Shown piece after piece: positions 33,060-41,059 of a stretch of DNA of 64,000 nucleotides. Source of the stretch: CAADGU01 sp035444285 (GTDB lineage: Bacteria; Chloroflexota; Anaerolineae; Promineifilales; Promineifilaceae); the NCBI GenBank assembly GCA_035444285.1, contig DAOMOK010000017.1, positions 97,774 through 161,773 of the forward strand, read 5' to 3'. The notes below the pieces were generated by a model. The model ran no database searches. It was not told the origin of the DNA and saw only the letters and a list, made by a program, of their open reading frames with translations. How positions within the stretch are numbered: position 1 is the stretch's first letter; each line of letters begins with the position of its first letter. A program made the position numbers and the translations under genes.

Positions 33060-34037
33060 GTGAAAGCGATCATATGTCAGGAATGGAGCGGGCCGGACAG
33101 GTTGGTGGTGGCGGAACGGCCGTCGCCGCCGCTCAATCTGGGGCAGGTGCGTATTGGCGTTCATGCCTGCGGCGTCAATTTTGCCGATACATTGATCATC
33201 CAGGGTTTGTATCAGGAGAAACCGGCGTTTCCGTTCAGTCCGGGCATGGAAGTGGCGGGGGAGATTCTGGAAGTGGGGGAGGGCGTCACCCACTTGTCTG
33301 TGGGGGATCGGGTGACGGCCGTGACCGGGTACGGCGGGTATGCCGAGGAGGTAGTGGTGGATGCCCATACCGTCTTGCCTATTCCGGCGCTGATGGATTA
33401 TGTGACCGCTGCCGGGTTTGCTATTACCTATGGCACATCACACATTGCCCTGGCGCACCGCGCCCGGTTACAGCCGGGGGAGACGCTGTTGGTGCATGGG
33501 GCAGCGGGCGGTGTGGGACTGACGGCCGTGGAGATTGGCAAACTCTTGGGCGCCACCGTCATCGCTACTGCCAGTACGCCGGAAAAACTGGCGCTGGCGC
33601 AGCAGTATGGCGCCGACCATCTCATCAACTATCGCCAGGAAAAGTTCCGTGACCGAGTGAAGGAGATCACCAATGGTAAAGGGGCAAATGTCATTTACGA
33701 TCCCGTGGGTGGCGATGTGTTTGATGAGTCGGTACGCTGTATTGCCTGGGAGGGGCGGCTGTTGGTGATTGGGTTTGCGGACGGCCGTATACCTCAATTA
33801 CCAGTCAACCTCGCCCTGGTCAAAAACATGAGTGTGGTGGGCGTCTATTGGGGCGGTTATGCTTCGCGCCAGCCGCAGGTCATCACCGATTCGCTGCGCA
33901 CCCTGCTGGCCTGGTACGCCGAAGGCAAAATCAGGCCCCACATCTCCCAAACCTACCCTCTGGAGCAGGCCGCCGCTGCCCTGAACAGCCTCATCCATCG
34001 CCAATCCACCGGCAAGGTTGTTTTAACGATTCAGTGA
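33060..34037 (+). CDS. NADPH:quinone oxidoreductase-like MDR protein
   Basis: 325 residues from GTG 33060, placed five bases after GGAGG. Zeta-crystallin-like medium-chain reductase: GVNFADTLIIQGLYQ, FPFSPGMEVAGEI, GAAGGVGLTAVEIGKLLGATVIATAS as the NADPH site and DHLINYRQEKFRDRV. The zinc-binding residues of alcohol dehydrogenases are absent. It would reduce quinones or enoyl/enone substrates with NADPH. Located 45 bp after the cyclase gene on the same strand. Confidence 0.87.
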   Translation: MKAIICQEWSGPDRLVVAERPSPPLNLGQVRIGVHACGVNFADTLIIQGLYQEKPAFPFSPGMEVAGEILEVGEGVTHLSVGDRVTAVTGYGGYAEEVVVDAHTVLPIPALMDYVTAAGFAITYGTSHIALAHRARLQPGETLLVHGAAGGVGLTAVEIGKLLGATVIATASTPEKLALAQQYGADHLINYRQEKFRDRVKEITNGKGANVIYDPVGGDVFDESVRCIAWEGRLLVIGFADGRIPQLPVNLALVKNMSVVGVYWGGYASRQPQVITDSLRTLLAWYAEGKIRPHISQTYPLEQAAAALNSLIHRQSTGKVVLTIQ

Positions 34038-34040
34038 TAG

Positions 34041-34120
34041 TCATTCCGAGTGAAGTCTTCGGAACGAGGAATCCCTACGCAGCTGTCACAAGGGGATTCC
34101 TCGGAAGACCTCAGAATGAC
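34041..34120. repeat. TCATTCCGAG repeat element, intergenic copy
   Basis: Starts TCATTCCGAGTGAAGTCTTCGG and ends CCTCGGAAGACCTCAGAATGAC, with complementary arms (GAGGAATCC / GGATTCCTC). A longer copy is translated in frame inside the GT-C gene at 37668-37774. It lies between two converging genes and can serve as a stem for both. Confidence 0.85.
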
Positions 34121-34129
34121 CGTTGAATG

Positions 34130-35635
34130 CTACTCGCGTTCGCGCAGGTGGGGGAAGAGCAGCACCTCGCGGATGGTGGCGTTGTCGGTGAAAAGCATCA
34201 CCATGCGGTCCACGCCCACGCCAAAACCGCCGTTGGGCGGCATCCCATAGCGCATGGCGCGCAGGTAATCTTCGTCAATGGGGTTGCGCTCGTCGTCGTC
34301 TTTGGCGTACAGCGTTTGTAGCATCTCAAACCGCGCCTGCTGATCCAACGGGTCGTTGAGTTCGGTGAAGGCGTTGCCCATCTCCATGCCGGCGATGAAA
34401 AACTCAAACCGCTCCACGTGCAGCGGATCGCCGGGAATGCCTTTGGCCAGCGGTGAGATTTCGCGGGGGTAGGTGGTGATGATGGTGGGTTGAATGAGCC
34501 GGGGTTCCACAAAATCGCCAAAAACGCCATCAATTAGCTTGCCCCAACCGGCGCTTTCCGGGGCGTGTCCACCGATGTCGCGGATGGCCTGGCGCAGGCT
34601 GGCGGCGTCCAGGTGTTCCATGTAATCAATTTCGGCGAACTGTTTGATGGCGTCGCGCATGGTCAGGCGCGGCCATTGACCGCCGACGTGGATCGTTTGC
34701 CCCTGGTAGGTGATGGTATCGTCACCGATGACAGCCTGGGCCACATGTTGGATCATGCGCTCGGTGAAGTCCATCACGTCGTGGTAGTCCCAGTAGGCGG
34801 CGTAGAATTCGAGCATGGTGAATTCGGGGTTGTGTTTGAAGCTGACGCCTTCGTTGCGGAAGTCACGGCCGATCTCATACACGCGCTCGATGCCGCCAAC
34901 CAGCAGTCGTTTCAGGTAAAGTTCAAAGGAGATGCGCAAGTAGAGTTCTTGTTTGAGCTGGTTGTGGTGGGTGGTAAACGGCCGTGCCGCTGCCCCACCG
35001 TACAATGGCTGTAAAATCGGCGTCTCTACTTCCAGGAACTCATTGTCGTCCATAAACTGGCGCAGGGCGGTGATGATGCGGGCGCGGGTGCGGAAGACGC
35101 GGCGCACGTCCGGGTTGGTGGCTAAATCGGCGTAACGCTGGCGGTACCGTTCTTCGACGTTGGAGAATTCGCTGTGGCGCACAATTTCGCCGTCTACCTC
35201 TTCTTCCTTGACCACCGGCAGTGGGCTGATCGCTTTGCTGAGCAGTTTCCATTCGCCGACACGCAGGCTCACTTCGCCGGCTTTGGTACGGAACATAGCG
35301 CCGTGGGCTTGCACAAAGTCGCCCAGGTCGAGTAGGCGGCGGAAGATGCGGTGGGGTTCCTCGCCTACTTCTTCCAGGCGCACAAAGAGTTGGAGACGGC
35401 CGTAGCCATCCTCAATATGGGCGAATACGGTCTTGCCCATATCCCGAAAGCTGACGAGTCGGCCACAAACGGTGACGGCGACCTCACGTTCTTCGTCTGC
35501 TGCAAAAGCGGCTTTGGCGTCAGCAGTGGTATGGCTGCGTTCCACGCGCAGGGGATAGGGTTCGATGCCGGCTTCCTGGAGACGTTCCAGTTTGGCCAGG
35601 CGTTGTTCTTCCAGATGGGAGGGTTGCCAACTCAT
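34130..35635 (-). CDS. lysS: Lysyl-tRNA synthetase, class II
   Basis: 501 residues, full length. N-terminal OB-fold anticodon-binding domain (VTVCGRLVSFRDMGKTVFAHIED), then the class II core: motif 2 IGRDFRNEGVSFKHNPEFTMLE and motif 3 GFGVGVDRMVMLFTD. Charges tRNA-Lys in the cytoplasm. It is encoded downstream of greA on the same strand with greA's own terminator between them, a common bacterial pairing, so lysS is probably reached by partial readthrough or its own promoter. Confidence 0.95.
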   Translation of the reverse strand: MSWQPSHLEEQRLAKLERLQEAGIEPYPLRVERSHTTADAKAAFAADEEREVAVTVCGRLVSFRDMGKTVFAHIEDGYGRLQLFVRLEEVGEEPHRIFRRLLDLGDFVQAHGAMFRTKAGEVSLRVGEWKLLSKAISPLPVVKEEEVDGEIVRHSEFSNVEERYRQRYADLATNPDVRRVFRTRARIITALRQFMDDNEFLEVETPILQPLYGGAAARPFTTHHNQLKQELYLRISFELYLKRLLVGGIERVYEIGRDFRNEGVSFKHNPEFTMLEFYAAYWDYHDVMDFTERMIQHVAQAVIGDDTITYQGQTIHVGGQWPRLTMRDAIKQFAEIDYMEHLDAASLRQAIRDIGGHAPESAGWGKLIDGVFGDFVEPRLIQPTIITTYPREISPLAKGIPGDPLHVERFEFFIAGMEMGNAFTELNDPLDQQARFEMLQTLYAKDDDERNPIDEDYLRAMRYGMPPNGGFGVGVDRMVMLFTDNATIREVLLFPHLRERE

Positions 35636-35647
35636 ACTTCACCTTTT

Positions 35648-35677
35648 CAAAAAAAAGCCCGTGTGATTCACGGGCTA
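35648..35677 (-). terminator. Factor-independent terminator after greA
   Basis: On the minus strand AGCCCGTG, loop AATCA, CACGGGCT, then eight T. Located 35 bp after the greA stop and about 15 bp before the lysS start. A clear intrinsic terminator. Confidence 0.9.
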
Positions 35678-35710
35678 AAGAGTGTCATGGGTTACGGCCG
35701 TGTGGCCTAT

Positions 35711-36193
35711 CTACTCAATCTTAACGACCCGGAATTCGAGGACCCCATTTGGCGCATTCACACGCACCGTGTCGCCGCGCTTGGCGCCCAGCAGCGCCTT
35801 ACCCAGCGGACTTTCGTTGGAGATGCGCCCTTCTTCCGGGTTGGCCTCGGCCGCGCCGACCAGGTGGTACTTTTCTTCGTCATCAATGCCTTCTTCGGAA
35901 ATGGTGACCCAACTGCCAATACGCACTACGTCATTTTTGCCGTTGTCTTTAATCAGTTGATAATTTTTGAGGATTTCTTCCAATTCCTGGATGCGCCCTT
36001 CCACAAAAGCCTGTTCGTTGCGGGCCGCTTCCAGGCCGGCATTTTCCACAAAGTCGTCGTCCTGTCCATCTTCAAATGCTGCTTGCAATCGGTCGGCTAC
36101 TTCTTCGCGCTTGACGGTTTTCAGGAAATCCAGTTCTTTGGTTAGTTTTTCTACGCCTTCTTGGGTGAGTAGATGAGGTTTCAGAGTTGTCAT
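35711..36193 (-). CDS. greA: Transcription elongation factor GreA
   Basis: 160 residues. The N-terminal coiled coil (LTQEGVEKLTKELDFLKTVKREEVADRLQ with acidic tip DGQDDDFVENAGLEAARNEQAF) and the C-terminal globular domain (SNESPLGKALLGAKRGDTVRVN) are typical. It rescues backtracked RNA polymerase by stimulating transcript cleavage. An AAGG ribosome-binding site precedes ATG 36193. The leader holds a perfect hairpin at 36215-36236 and a good promoter is visible further upstream. Confidence 0.95.
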   Translation of the reverse strand: MTTLKPHLLTQEGVEKLTKELDFLKTVKREEVADRLQAAFEDGQDDDFVENAGLEAARNEQAFVEGRIQELEEILKNYQLIKDNGKNDVVRIGSWVTISEEGIDDEEKYHLVGAAEANPEEGRISNESPLGKALLGAKRGDTVRVNAPNGVLEFRVVKIE

Positions 36194-36214
36194 TTTCCAG
36201 CCTTATTAAGGGAA

Positions 36215-36236
36215 ATACCGCTGCTGCCAGCGGTAT
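36215..36236 (-). promoter_or_regulatory. Perfect hairpin in the greA leader
   Basis: ATACCGCTG, loop CTGC (GCAG on the minus strand), CAGCGGTAT: a 9-bp perfect stem between promoter and start codon. No T-run follows on the minus strand. It may protect the 5' end of the mRNA or act on greA expression. Confidence 0.6.
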
Positions 36237-36266
36237 GCCTCGTTTGTGTTTGAAGTTAGGCGCGGG

Positions 36267-36294
36267 ATTATAACAAATTCGGTTGCAATGTCCA
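36267..36294 (-). promoter_or_regulatory. greA promoter
   Basis: TGGACA (36289-36294), 16-bp spacer, TATAAT (36267-36272) on the minus strand. It matches the sigma70 consensus at 11 of 12 positions and lies about 75 bp upstream of the start codon. Confidence 0.7.
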
Positions 36295-36326
36295 GTTGGT
36301 TCTAATAAACTCTCCGGCGGAAAGAG

Positions 36327-36378
36327 GTTGGAGATTAGAGATTGGAGATCGTGCAATCTCCAATCTCTAATCTCTTTT
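36327..36378. repeat. GGAGATT hairpin
   Basis: GGAGATTAGAGATTGGAGAT faces ATCTCCAATCTCTAATCTC with a short loop and a following TTTT. Located between the greA promoter region and the small membrane protein gene; may terminate antisense or upstream transcription. Confidence 0.8.
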
Positions 36379-36389
36379 AATGAAGCATT

Positions 36390-36584
36390 ATGACGAAGAG
36401 ACAGCTAGGAATTTTGTTTATAGTGGTGGGGGTCACGGCCGTACTTGCCTTATTCGCTCTTGATCTTATCCGTTCCGGGCAGCACCAGGGCATCGGCCCG
36501 GCACAGCAGCAGGCGATGGCGGCGGCGGGGCTGGCAGTGCTGGTTGGACTGACGCTGCTGCCATTGGGAGACCGGCCCGCGTGA
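36390..36584 (+). CDS. Small two-helix membrane protein
   Basis: 64 residues. Two hydrophobic stretches (about 6-26 and 41-58) joined by a SGQHQGIGPAQQQ loop. No recognised family. The ATG is 12 bp after a repeat hairpin and lacks a clear ribosome-binding site. It precedes the GT-C membrane protein gene by 21 bp, so it may be co-expressed with it. Confidence 0.5.
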   Translation: MTKRQLGILFIVVGVTAVLALFALDLIRSGQHQGIGPAQQQAMAAAGLAVLVGLTLLPLGDRPA

Positions 36585-36589
36585 AATAC

Positions 36590-36624
36590 AAATGACCAGT
36601 GACAAATGACAAATGACAAATTAG
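36590..36624 (+). repeat. AATGACA tandem repeat at the GT-C start
   Basis: AATGACCAGTGACAAATGACAAATGACAAATT: tandem (A)AATGAC units. They provide the ATG and first codons (MTNDK) of the following gene. Confidence 0.7.
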
Positions 36625-38360
36625 AAAAAGCAATCCTGGTGGTGGCCTGGGTGTTAATCGGGTTAGCATTGGCCGCGTTTGTAGGCTATCTGCTGGTGTA
36701 CACTATTTACGCCGTCGAGTTGTTCCGCTTTCCCTTTGATTATGACCAGGGCGAAGGGTTTGAACTGATGGACACGGTGCTGTTTAGCCAGGGGGAGTGG
36801 CCGTACCGGGACAATGATCAGTATCCGTTTTACTCTTCAAATTACCCGCCGTTGTTTCACGTGGTCATTGTGCCGCTGGTGTGGATTTTTGGGCCGCAAT
36901 ACTGGACGGGGCGGTTGGTTTCCTTTTTGGGGACGTTGATCACGGCCGTTGCCATCTCATATGGCGTGCAGCGGCACATCCGGCGCTGGTGGCTGGCCGT
37001 GCTGGTGGGGCTGGCGTTTCTGGCTTCCAACTATGTCTACCACGTGGGGCCGCTCTTCCGCCAGCATATGTTCATGGTGATGTTTGAGACGCTGGCGGTC
37101 GTCTGGCTGACCATGACCATTGATAAGGAGGAGCGCGACGGCCGTACCTATCCCAAACGTCTGCTTGTCGTCATGCTGCTGCTGCTGGCTGCCGGGTATA
37201 CCAAACAACTGGCTTATGCGACGGTTGTTGCCGTTTTCATCTTCCTTTTTATTCGCCACCCCAAACGGGCCATTTTGTGGGCCATCCCCTTTGCCGCCGT
37301 CACCGGCCTCATCTTTCTCTGGATTAACTGGGCTACAGACGGCTACTGGTTTTTGAACACGGTCACGGCCAATATCAATCCATTTGTGCCGGGGCAGGCG
37401 CAAGGTTTGTACCGGCAGTGGTTTAATTTGCATACGCTGTTGGTGGTCACGGCCGTCATCTACGCCATCTACCAGCTTTATTTTGAAAGGCTCTCCGCCT
37501 ATTCCATCTGGTTTGTGGTGGCGGCGGTGAACAGCGTCACCGCCGGGAAGTGGGGCGCGGGCGAATCCTACTTTGCCACCGCCATTGCTGCCAGTTGTAT
37601 ATTGACGGGGTTGGCTTACGGCCGTGTCCTCAACCATCTGCAAAACAATCAAACCACAAGTCAACTGTCATTCCGAGCGAAGCCTTCGGCGCGAGGAATC
37701 CCGCCTGGACAGCCAGCACAAGGGGATTCCTCGGAAGATGCTTCGGCAGCCTCAACACAGGCTCTCGGAATGACAAATAAACACTATTTGGGACGTTGGG
37801 TGTATCCCCTGGCACTGGTGATCGTCCCCCTCTTGTTTTTGTGGCAGGCAGAGCGCCTGTTTCATATGCCCACGCACACGCCTGCCCTGGCGGCGGTGGC
37901 GCAGGCGTTGGGCAAACCGACCGAGGTGTGGATTGCGCCGCAAACTTCCTGCTCCGCGCCGCGCCCGCTGGAATCCATTCCCTATGTGGATGCGGCTGGT
38001 ATTTCCTTGTTAGGACGGCCCCCAAATGTGGCTGATACGGCGGCGGGTAAAGCCATTGCCGCGGCCATTGCTCAGGGGGAAACGGCCGCTTTTGCCGAGG
38101 ATGCCGGGTTTAATTTTTACATTGGCCGGGATGTGATCACCAATCCCACGCAACTACTCAACCTGTATAACAACAACCAGGTTGACCTGACCGAGATGTT
38201 GGCGATGCTGGACGAGCAGGCGTTTGACACAGTGGTACTAAGAGCGCAGTTTTACCCGCCGCCCGTTTTAGATATGATTGGGCAGCGTTATGAAACGCAA
38301 GAATTGGTACAAATGAATGGGTTTGTTTATTGTATTATGCGGCCGCGAATTGGAGATTAG
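36606..38360 (+). CDS. GT-C-type membrane glycosyltransferase-like protein
   Basis: 584 residues with about ten hydrophobic helices. FPFDYDQGEGFELMDT in the first extracytoplasmic loop carries the acidic pair expected of PMT/ArnT-like enzymes, followed by YPFYSSNYPPLFHVV. Such enzymes use a polyprenyl-phosphate sugar to glycosylate proteins or lipids outside the membrane. Residues about 355-390 (including ARGIPP and GDSSED) are the translated TCATTCCGAG repeat, placed between two helices. The start codons come from an AATGACA repeat and the C-terminus IGD plus stop from a GGAGATT repeat. Confidence 0.75.
   Translation: MTNDKLEKAILVVAWVLIGLALAAFVGYLLVYTIYAVELFRFPFDYDQGEGFELMDTVLFSQGEWPYRDNDQYPFYSSNYPPLFHVVIVPLVWIFGPQYWTGRLVSFLGTLITAVAISYGVQRHIRRWWLAVLVGLAFLASNYVYHVGPLFRQHMFMVMFETLAVVWLTMTIDKEERDGRTYPKRLLVVMLLLLAAGYTKQLAYATVVAVFIFLFIRHPKRAILWAIPFAAVTGLIFLWINWATDGYWFLNTVTANINPFVPGQAQGLYRQWFNLHTLLVVTAVIYAIYQLYFERLSAYSIWFVVAAVNSVTAGKWGAGESYFATAIAASCILTGLAYGRVLNHLQNNQTTSQLSFRAKPSARGIPPGQPAQGDSSEDASAASTQALGMTNKHYLGRWVYPLALVIVPLLFLWQAERLFHMPTHTPALAAVAQALGKPTEVWIAPQTSCSAPRPLESIPYVDAAGISLLGRPPNVADTAAGKAIAAAIAQGETAAFAEDAGFNFYIGRDVITNPTQLLNLYNNNQVDLTEMLAMLDEQAFDTVVLRAQFYPPPVLDMIGQRYETQELVQMNGFVYCIMRPRIGD
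37668..37774. repeat. TCATTCCGAG repeat element translated within the GT-C gene
   Basis: Same element as 34041-34120, extended by a CTTCGGCAGCCTCAACACAGG insertion. It begins TCATTCCGAGCGAAGCCTTCGG and ends CTCGGAATGAC. The frame remains open across all 107 bp. Confidence 0.88.
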
Positions 38361-38400
38361 AGATTGGAGATTGGAGCTTGCTCCATCTCCAATTTCCCCG
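38349..38400. repeat. GGAGATT hairpin
   Basis: TTGGAGATTAGAGATTGGAGATTGGAGC faces GCTCCATCTCCAA. Its first TAG is the stop codon of the GT-C gene. Confidence 0.8.
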
Positions 38401-38437
38401 TCTCTACTGTGTAAACGATTTATTTGAACGAGAGCAA

Positions 38438-38632
38438 TCACTCACCATTTCCCAATCTTGCCTCAATCGCATCTGCCATAATCCGATGATAATACATCTC
38501 CTTCCTCCCCTGCGACAACCCCCGATAGCACCCTGACAACTCCATTTTCCTGTCCGTCAGCCCTCTCGTGCCCATCATCACTGTGCCGGGTCGCCACCAA
38601 GTTTTCATCAGTGCGTGTGTGGCTGGGATCAT
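38438..38632 (-). CDS. Hypothetical small protein or gene remnant
   Basis: 64 codons, M-P-rich N-terminus then a segment (GCYRGLSQGRKEMYYHRIMADAIEARLG) that looks protein-like, with basic helix character. No family recognised, no ribosome-binding site and no octamer. It could be the end of a degraded gene. The rest of the 38361-38638 interval holds the repeat hairpin and nothing else I can support. Confidence 0.25.
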   Translation of the reverse strand: MIPATHALMKTWWRPGTVMMGTRGLTDRKMELSGCYRGLSQGRKEMYYHRIMADAIEARLGNGE

Positions 38633-38638
38633 GGGTAA

Positions 38639-39886
38639 CTAATCTCCAATCTCCTCCCCCAACAGTTTCACCACGGCCGTCACATTCAGCAGCGTCTTGG
38701 GTATCAATGAGGGCACGTAGAGGTATTCTTGCTCTTTACGGCCGTCGTCGCTGCGTTCGGAGCAGTGGGCATTGCCGCCGGATGGCCCCAGCCCGTCTAG
38801 CGTGGGGATATGCGCCCAGAGGTGGTTGCCATCGCTCAGGCCGCCGCGTTCTTCGCGGCGCACGGTGTAGCCCAATGTTTCCCCCGCTTCTTGCCAGATG
38901 GCTAACAGCCGTTCCGTGGCTGGATTGACGGGCCAGGGCTGCGTTTGGCCGGTAATCATCACCTGAGTGCGGCAGGTGAAGTCCCCGTTGGCGCTGCCGA
39001 TGCTGGTCAGTTCATTCAGTGACAGCATATCATGCACGCCTTGTTGGTACACGGCCGTGTCAAACGCCCGCATCTCCACTGATGCTGCGGCATAATGCGG
39101 CACCCGGTTGCTGACCGTACCACCCATCACCGTGCCCACATTAAACGTCAAATCTTTCTTATAGTCAGTGAAGTGATGAATTTGTTTGATGACTTCCGCC
39201 ATTTGCACAATGGCGTTAGCCCCTTTGGCATGGGCCGAACCGGCGTGGGCGGCCTTGCCTTCTACCTCGATATGGTAGTTTGCCATGCCTTTGCGCGCCA
39301 CCACCACCTGAAACGTATGACCACGCATGTAACCGGCCTCAAAGACCAGGCAGGCCAGCGTATCTTCTCCCAACCGCGCCCGGCATAGGCGGCCAAAATC
39401 ATCCTCACTCACTTCTTCGCAAGCGTTCAGGCCAATGTGCCAGGTGACGGCATTGAACAGGTCAGGCCGGTGCTGTTGGAGGGCATCCAGCAGCATGTAA
39501 ATCAGCACTGTGCCCCCTTTGATGTCTATGGCACCCGGCCCGTAGATGCGTCTTTGTACCCGCCGCCAGTGAAAGTCGTGCCGTTCTTCTTCTTCGGCGG
39601 GGAAGACAGTGTCCAGATGGCTGATCAGAACGATCTGGTGGTGGCTACGGCCGTGACGGGTGAGCCAGAGATGCCTGCCGTACAGCGGATTTTCGGCCTG
39701 GATGGTTTCGGCGTTGAAACCGAGGCGGGAGAAGGCGACGGCCGTGACTTCCCCCAATGCGTTCACCCCCTGTGGATTGGCCGAAAAGCTGTTGATGTTC
39801 ACCATCTGTTCCAACAGCGCCAGATACTCTGCTTCATGGGTTTGCAGGTAGTTTTTGATCTGTTCAATTAGCTGTGCTTCAGGCAT
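38639..39886 (-). CDS. M20 family metallopeptidase (glutamate carboxypeptidase-like)
   Basis: 415 residues from ATG 39886. Metal-site blocks are SHLDTVFP, GPGAIDIKGGTVLI and NACEEVSEDD; the dimerisation domain contains MANYHIEVEGKAAHAGSAHAKGANAI, as in CPG2/ArgE/DapE relatives. It probably removes an amino acid from a peptide or N-acyl amino acid. DapE is unlikely to be needed because lysine appears to be made via aminoadipate; a LysK role (releasing lysine from LysW) is conceivable but LysK motifs were not verified. The C-terminus EEIGD and stop come from a GGAGATT repeat unit at 38637-38656. Confidence 0.82.
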   Translation of the reverse strand: MPEAQLIEQIKNYLQTHEAEYLALLEQMVNINSFSANPQGVNALGEVTAVAFSRLGFNAETIQAENPLYGRHLWLTRHGRSHHQIVLISHLDTVFPAEEEERHDFHWRRVQRRIYGPGAIDIKGGTVLIYMLLDALQQHRPDLFNAVTWHIGLNACEEVSEDDFGRLCRARLGEDTLACLVFEAGYMRGHTFQVVVARKGMANYHIEVEGKAAHAGSAHAKGANAIVQMAEVIKQIHHFTDYKKDLTFNVGTVMGGTVSNRVPHYAAASVEMRAFDTAVYQQGVHDMLSLNELTSIGSANGDFTCRTQVMITGQTQPWPVNPATERLLAIWQEAGETLGYTVRREERGGLSDGNHLWAHIPTLDGLGPSGGNAHCSERSDDGRKEQEYLYVPSLIPKTLLNVTAVVKLLGEEIGD

Positions 39887-40009
39887 GTTGTACCTCTGAT
39901 TGAGATTTACAAATGCAGTTATAACACCGGGTGAGGAGGGGAACAACTCAACTACTTGACAATAACGAAAATTTAGCGAAAATTTAGAACATGCGGTCTA
40001 CGATTTAAG

Positions 40010-40040
40010 ACTCTAAGGTTTTTTGAAAACCCTTGGGGTC
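40010..40040. repeat. GACTC-AAGG hairpin, degenerate third copy
   Basis: AGACTCTAAGGTTTTTTGAAAACCCTTGGGGTCT-like sequence, related to 1231-1265 and 20532-20565 with mismatches. It lies between the M20 and WYL genes, immediately upstream of the WYL start. Confidence 0.65.
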
Positions 40041-40047
40041 TGCCCGA

Positions 40048-41025
40048 ATGATGACAAGATTGGCATCGCGCACATCGCGCTTACGGCAGATTGAGGAGAT
40101 TTTGGTGCTGCACCCGGATGGGATGCGGGCGATTGACCTGGCTGAAGAAGTGGGAGTTGATCGGCGCACGGTGTATCGGGATGTAGAATTTTTGTGTGAG
40201 CAGGGGGTGCCGGTCTGGCAAAAAGACGGCCGTTTTGGTATCAACCGCACCAGTTACATCAGCACCGTTAACCTGACCTTCCATGAGGCCATCGCCCTGA
40301 TGCTGGCGGGGCTGCTGCTGTCACGCACCATTGACGAGCGCAACCCCCACGCTATGACGGCGCTGCGTAAACTGGCAATGACCTTGCCACGGCCGTTTAC
40401 CCCCCATCTGAAACGCGCTGCTGACCGGGTGCTGGCCAACCAGGAAGGGCAGCGGCAGATTGCTGTATTGGAAGCATTGGCTGAAGGCTGGGGCACCGGC
40501 CACAAAGTGAGAATTGGCTACCGTTCGCCGCGCAGCGGCCAACTGCGAGAACGACTATTGGCCCCATATGCGTTGGAGCCAACCCCGTCTGGCATTTACG
40601 TTATTGGCCATGATGATTGGGCCAATGACATGCGCACCTTTAAGCTGGATCGGTTGGAAACGGCCGTGGTTACTGCTCGCAAATTCACCATCCCCGAAAC
40701 GTTCGATCTGGAAGCGCATCTGGCTTCCGGCTGGCGCATTATGGCCGGGGATACCATTTCCGAAGTGGTGCTGCAATTTACACCGGAGGTGACGCCGCAC
40801 ATTTACGAGCGGCAGTGGCACCCCACGCAAAAGCTGGAACGGCTGGAAAACGGCGGCTGCCTGCTCAAAGTGCAGGTAGCTCAACCCGAAGAAATGCAGC
40901 CCTTCATCCGCAGTTGGGGGGCGCAGGTGCAGGTGCTATCCCCAGACTGGCTGCGCGACCAGATTGCCGCCGAACTGTACCTGGCGGCACAGCAGTACCG
41001 GGAGCCAGCAGTTGCACAAACCTGA
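40048..41025 (+). CDS. WYL-domain transcriptional regulator
   Basis: 325 residues. N-terminal winged helix (SRLRQIEEILVLHPDGMRAIDLAEEVGVDRRTVYRDVEFL), then a WYL domain (VRIGYRSPRSGQLRERLLAPYALEPTPSGIYVIGHD) and the WCX-type C-terminus. WYL proteins bind nucleic acids or nucleotides and control stress or defence genes; no defence genes are next to it here. Tandem ATGs at 40048/40051. The stop TGA (41023-41025) is inside the GACCTGTCAGG hairpin. Confidence 0.87.
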   Translation: MMTRLASRTSRLRQIEEILVLHPDGMRAIDLAEEVGVDRRTVYRDVEFLCEQGVPVWQKDGRFGINRTSYISTVNLTFHEAIALMLAGLLLSRTIDERNPHAMTALRKLAMTLPRPFTPHLKRAADRVLANQEGQRQIAVLEALAEGWGTGHKVRIGYRSPRSGQLRERLLAPYALEPTPSGIYVIGHDDWANDMRTFKLDRLETAVVTARKFTIPETFDLEAHLASGWRIMAGDTISEVVLQFTPEVTPHIYERQWHPTQKLERLENGGCLLKVQVAQPEEMQPFIRSWGAQVQVLSPDWLRDQIAAELYLAAQQYREPAVAQT

Positions 41026-41051
41026 CAGGTCTCCAAAGACCTGTCAGGTTT
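41019..41051. repeat. GACCTGTCAGG hairpin after the WYL gene
   Basis: AACCTGACAGGTCT, CCAA, AGACCTGTCAGGTT. The WYL stop codon is the TGA within CCTGACAGG. Same family as 25263-25296. Confidence 0.85.
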
Positions 41052-41059
41052 AATCGCCC

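Noticed and set aside
40048..41025. WYL regulator as a marker of an anti-phage island
   Set aside because: Neighbours are a peptidase and a beta-helix protein; no defence genes are nearby.
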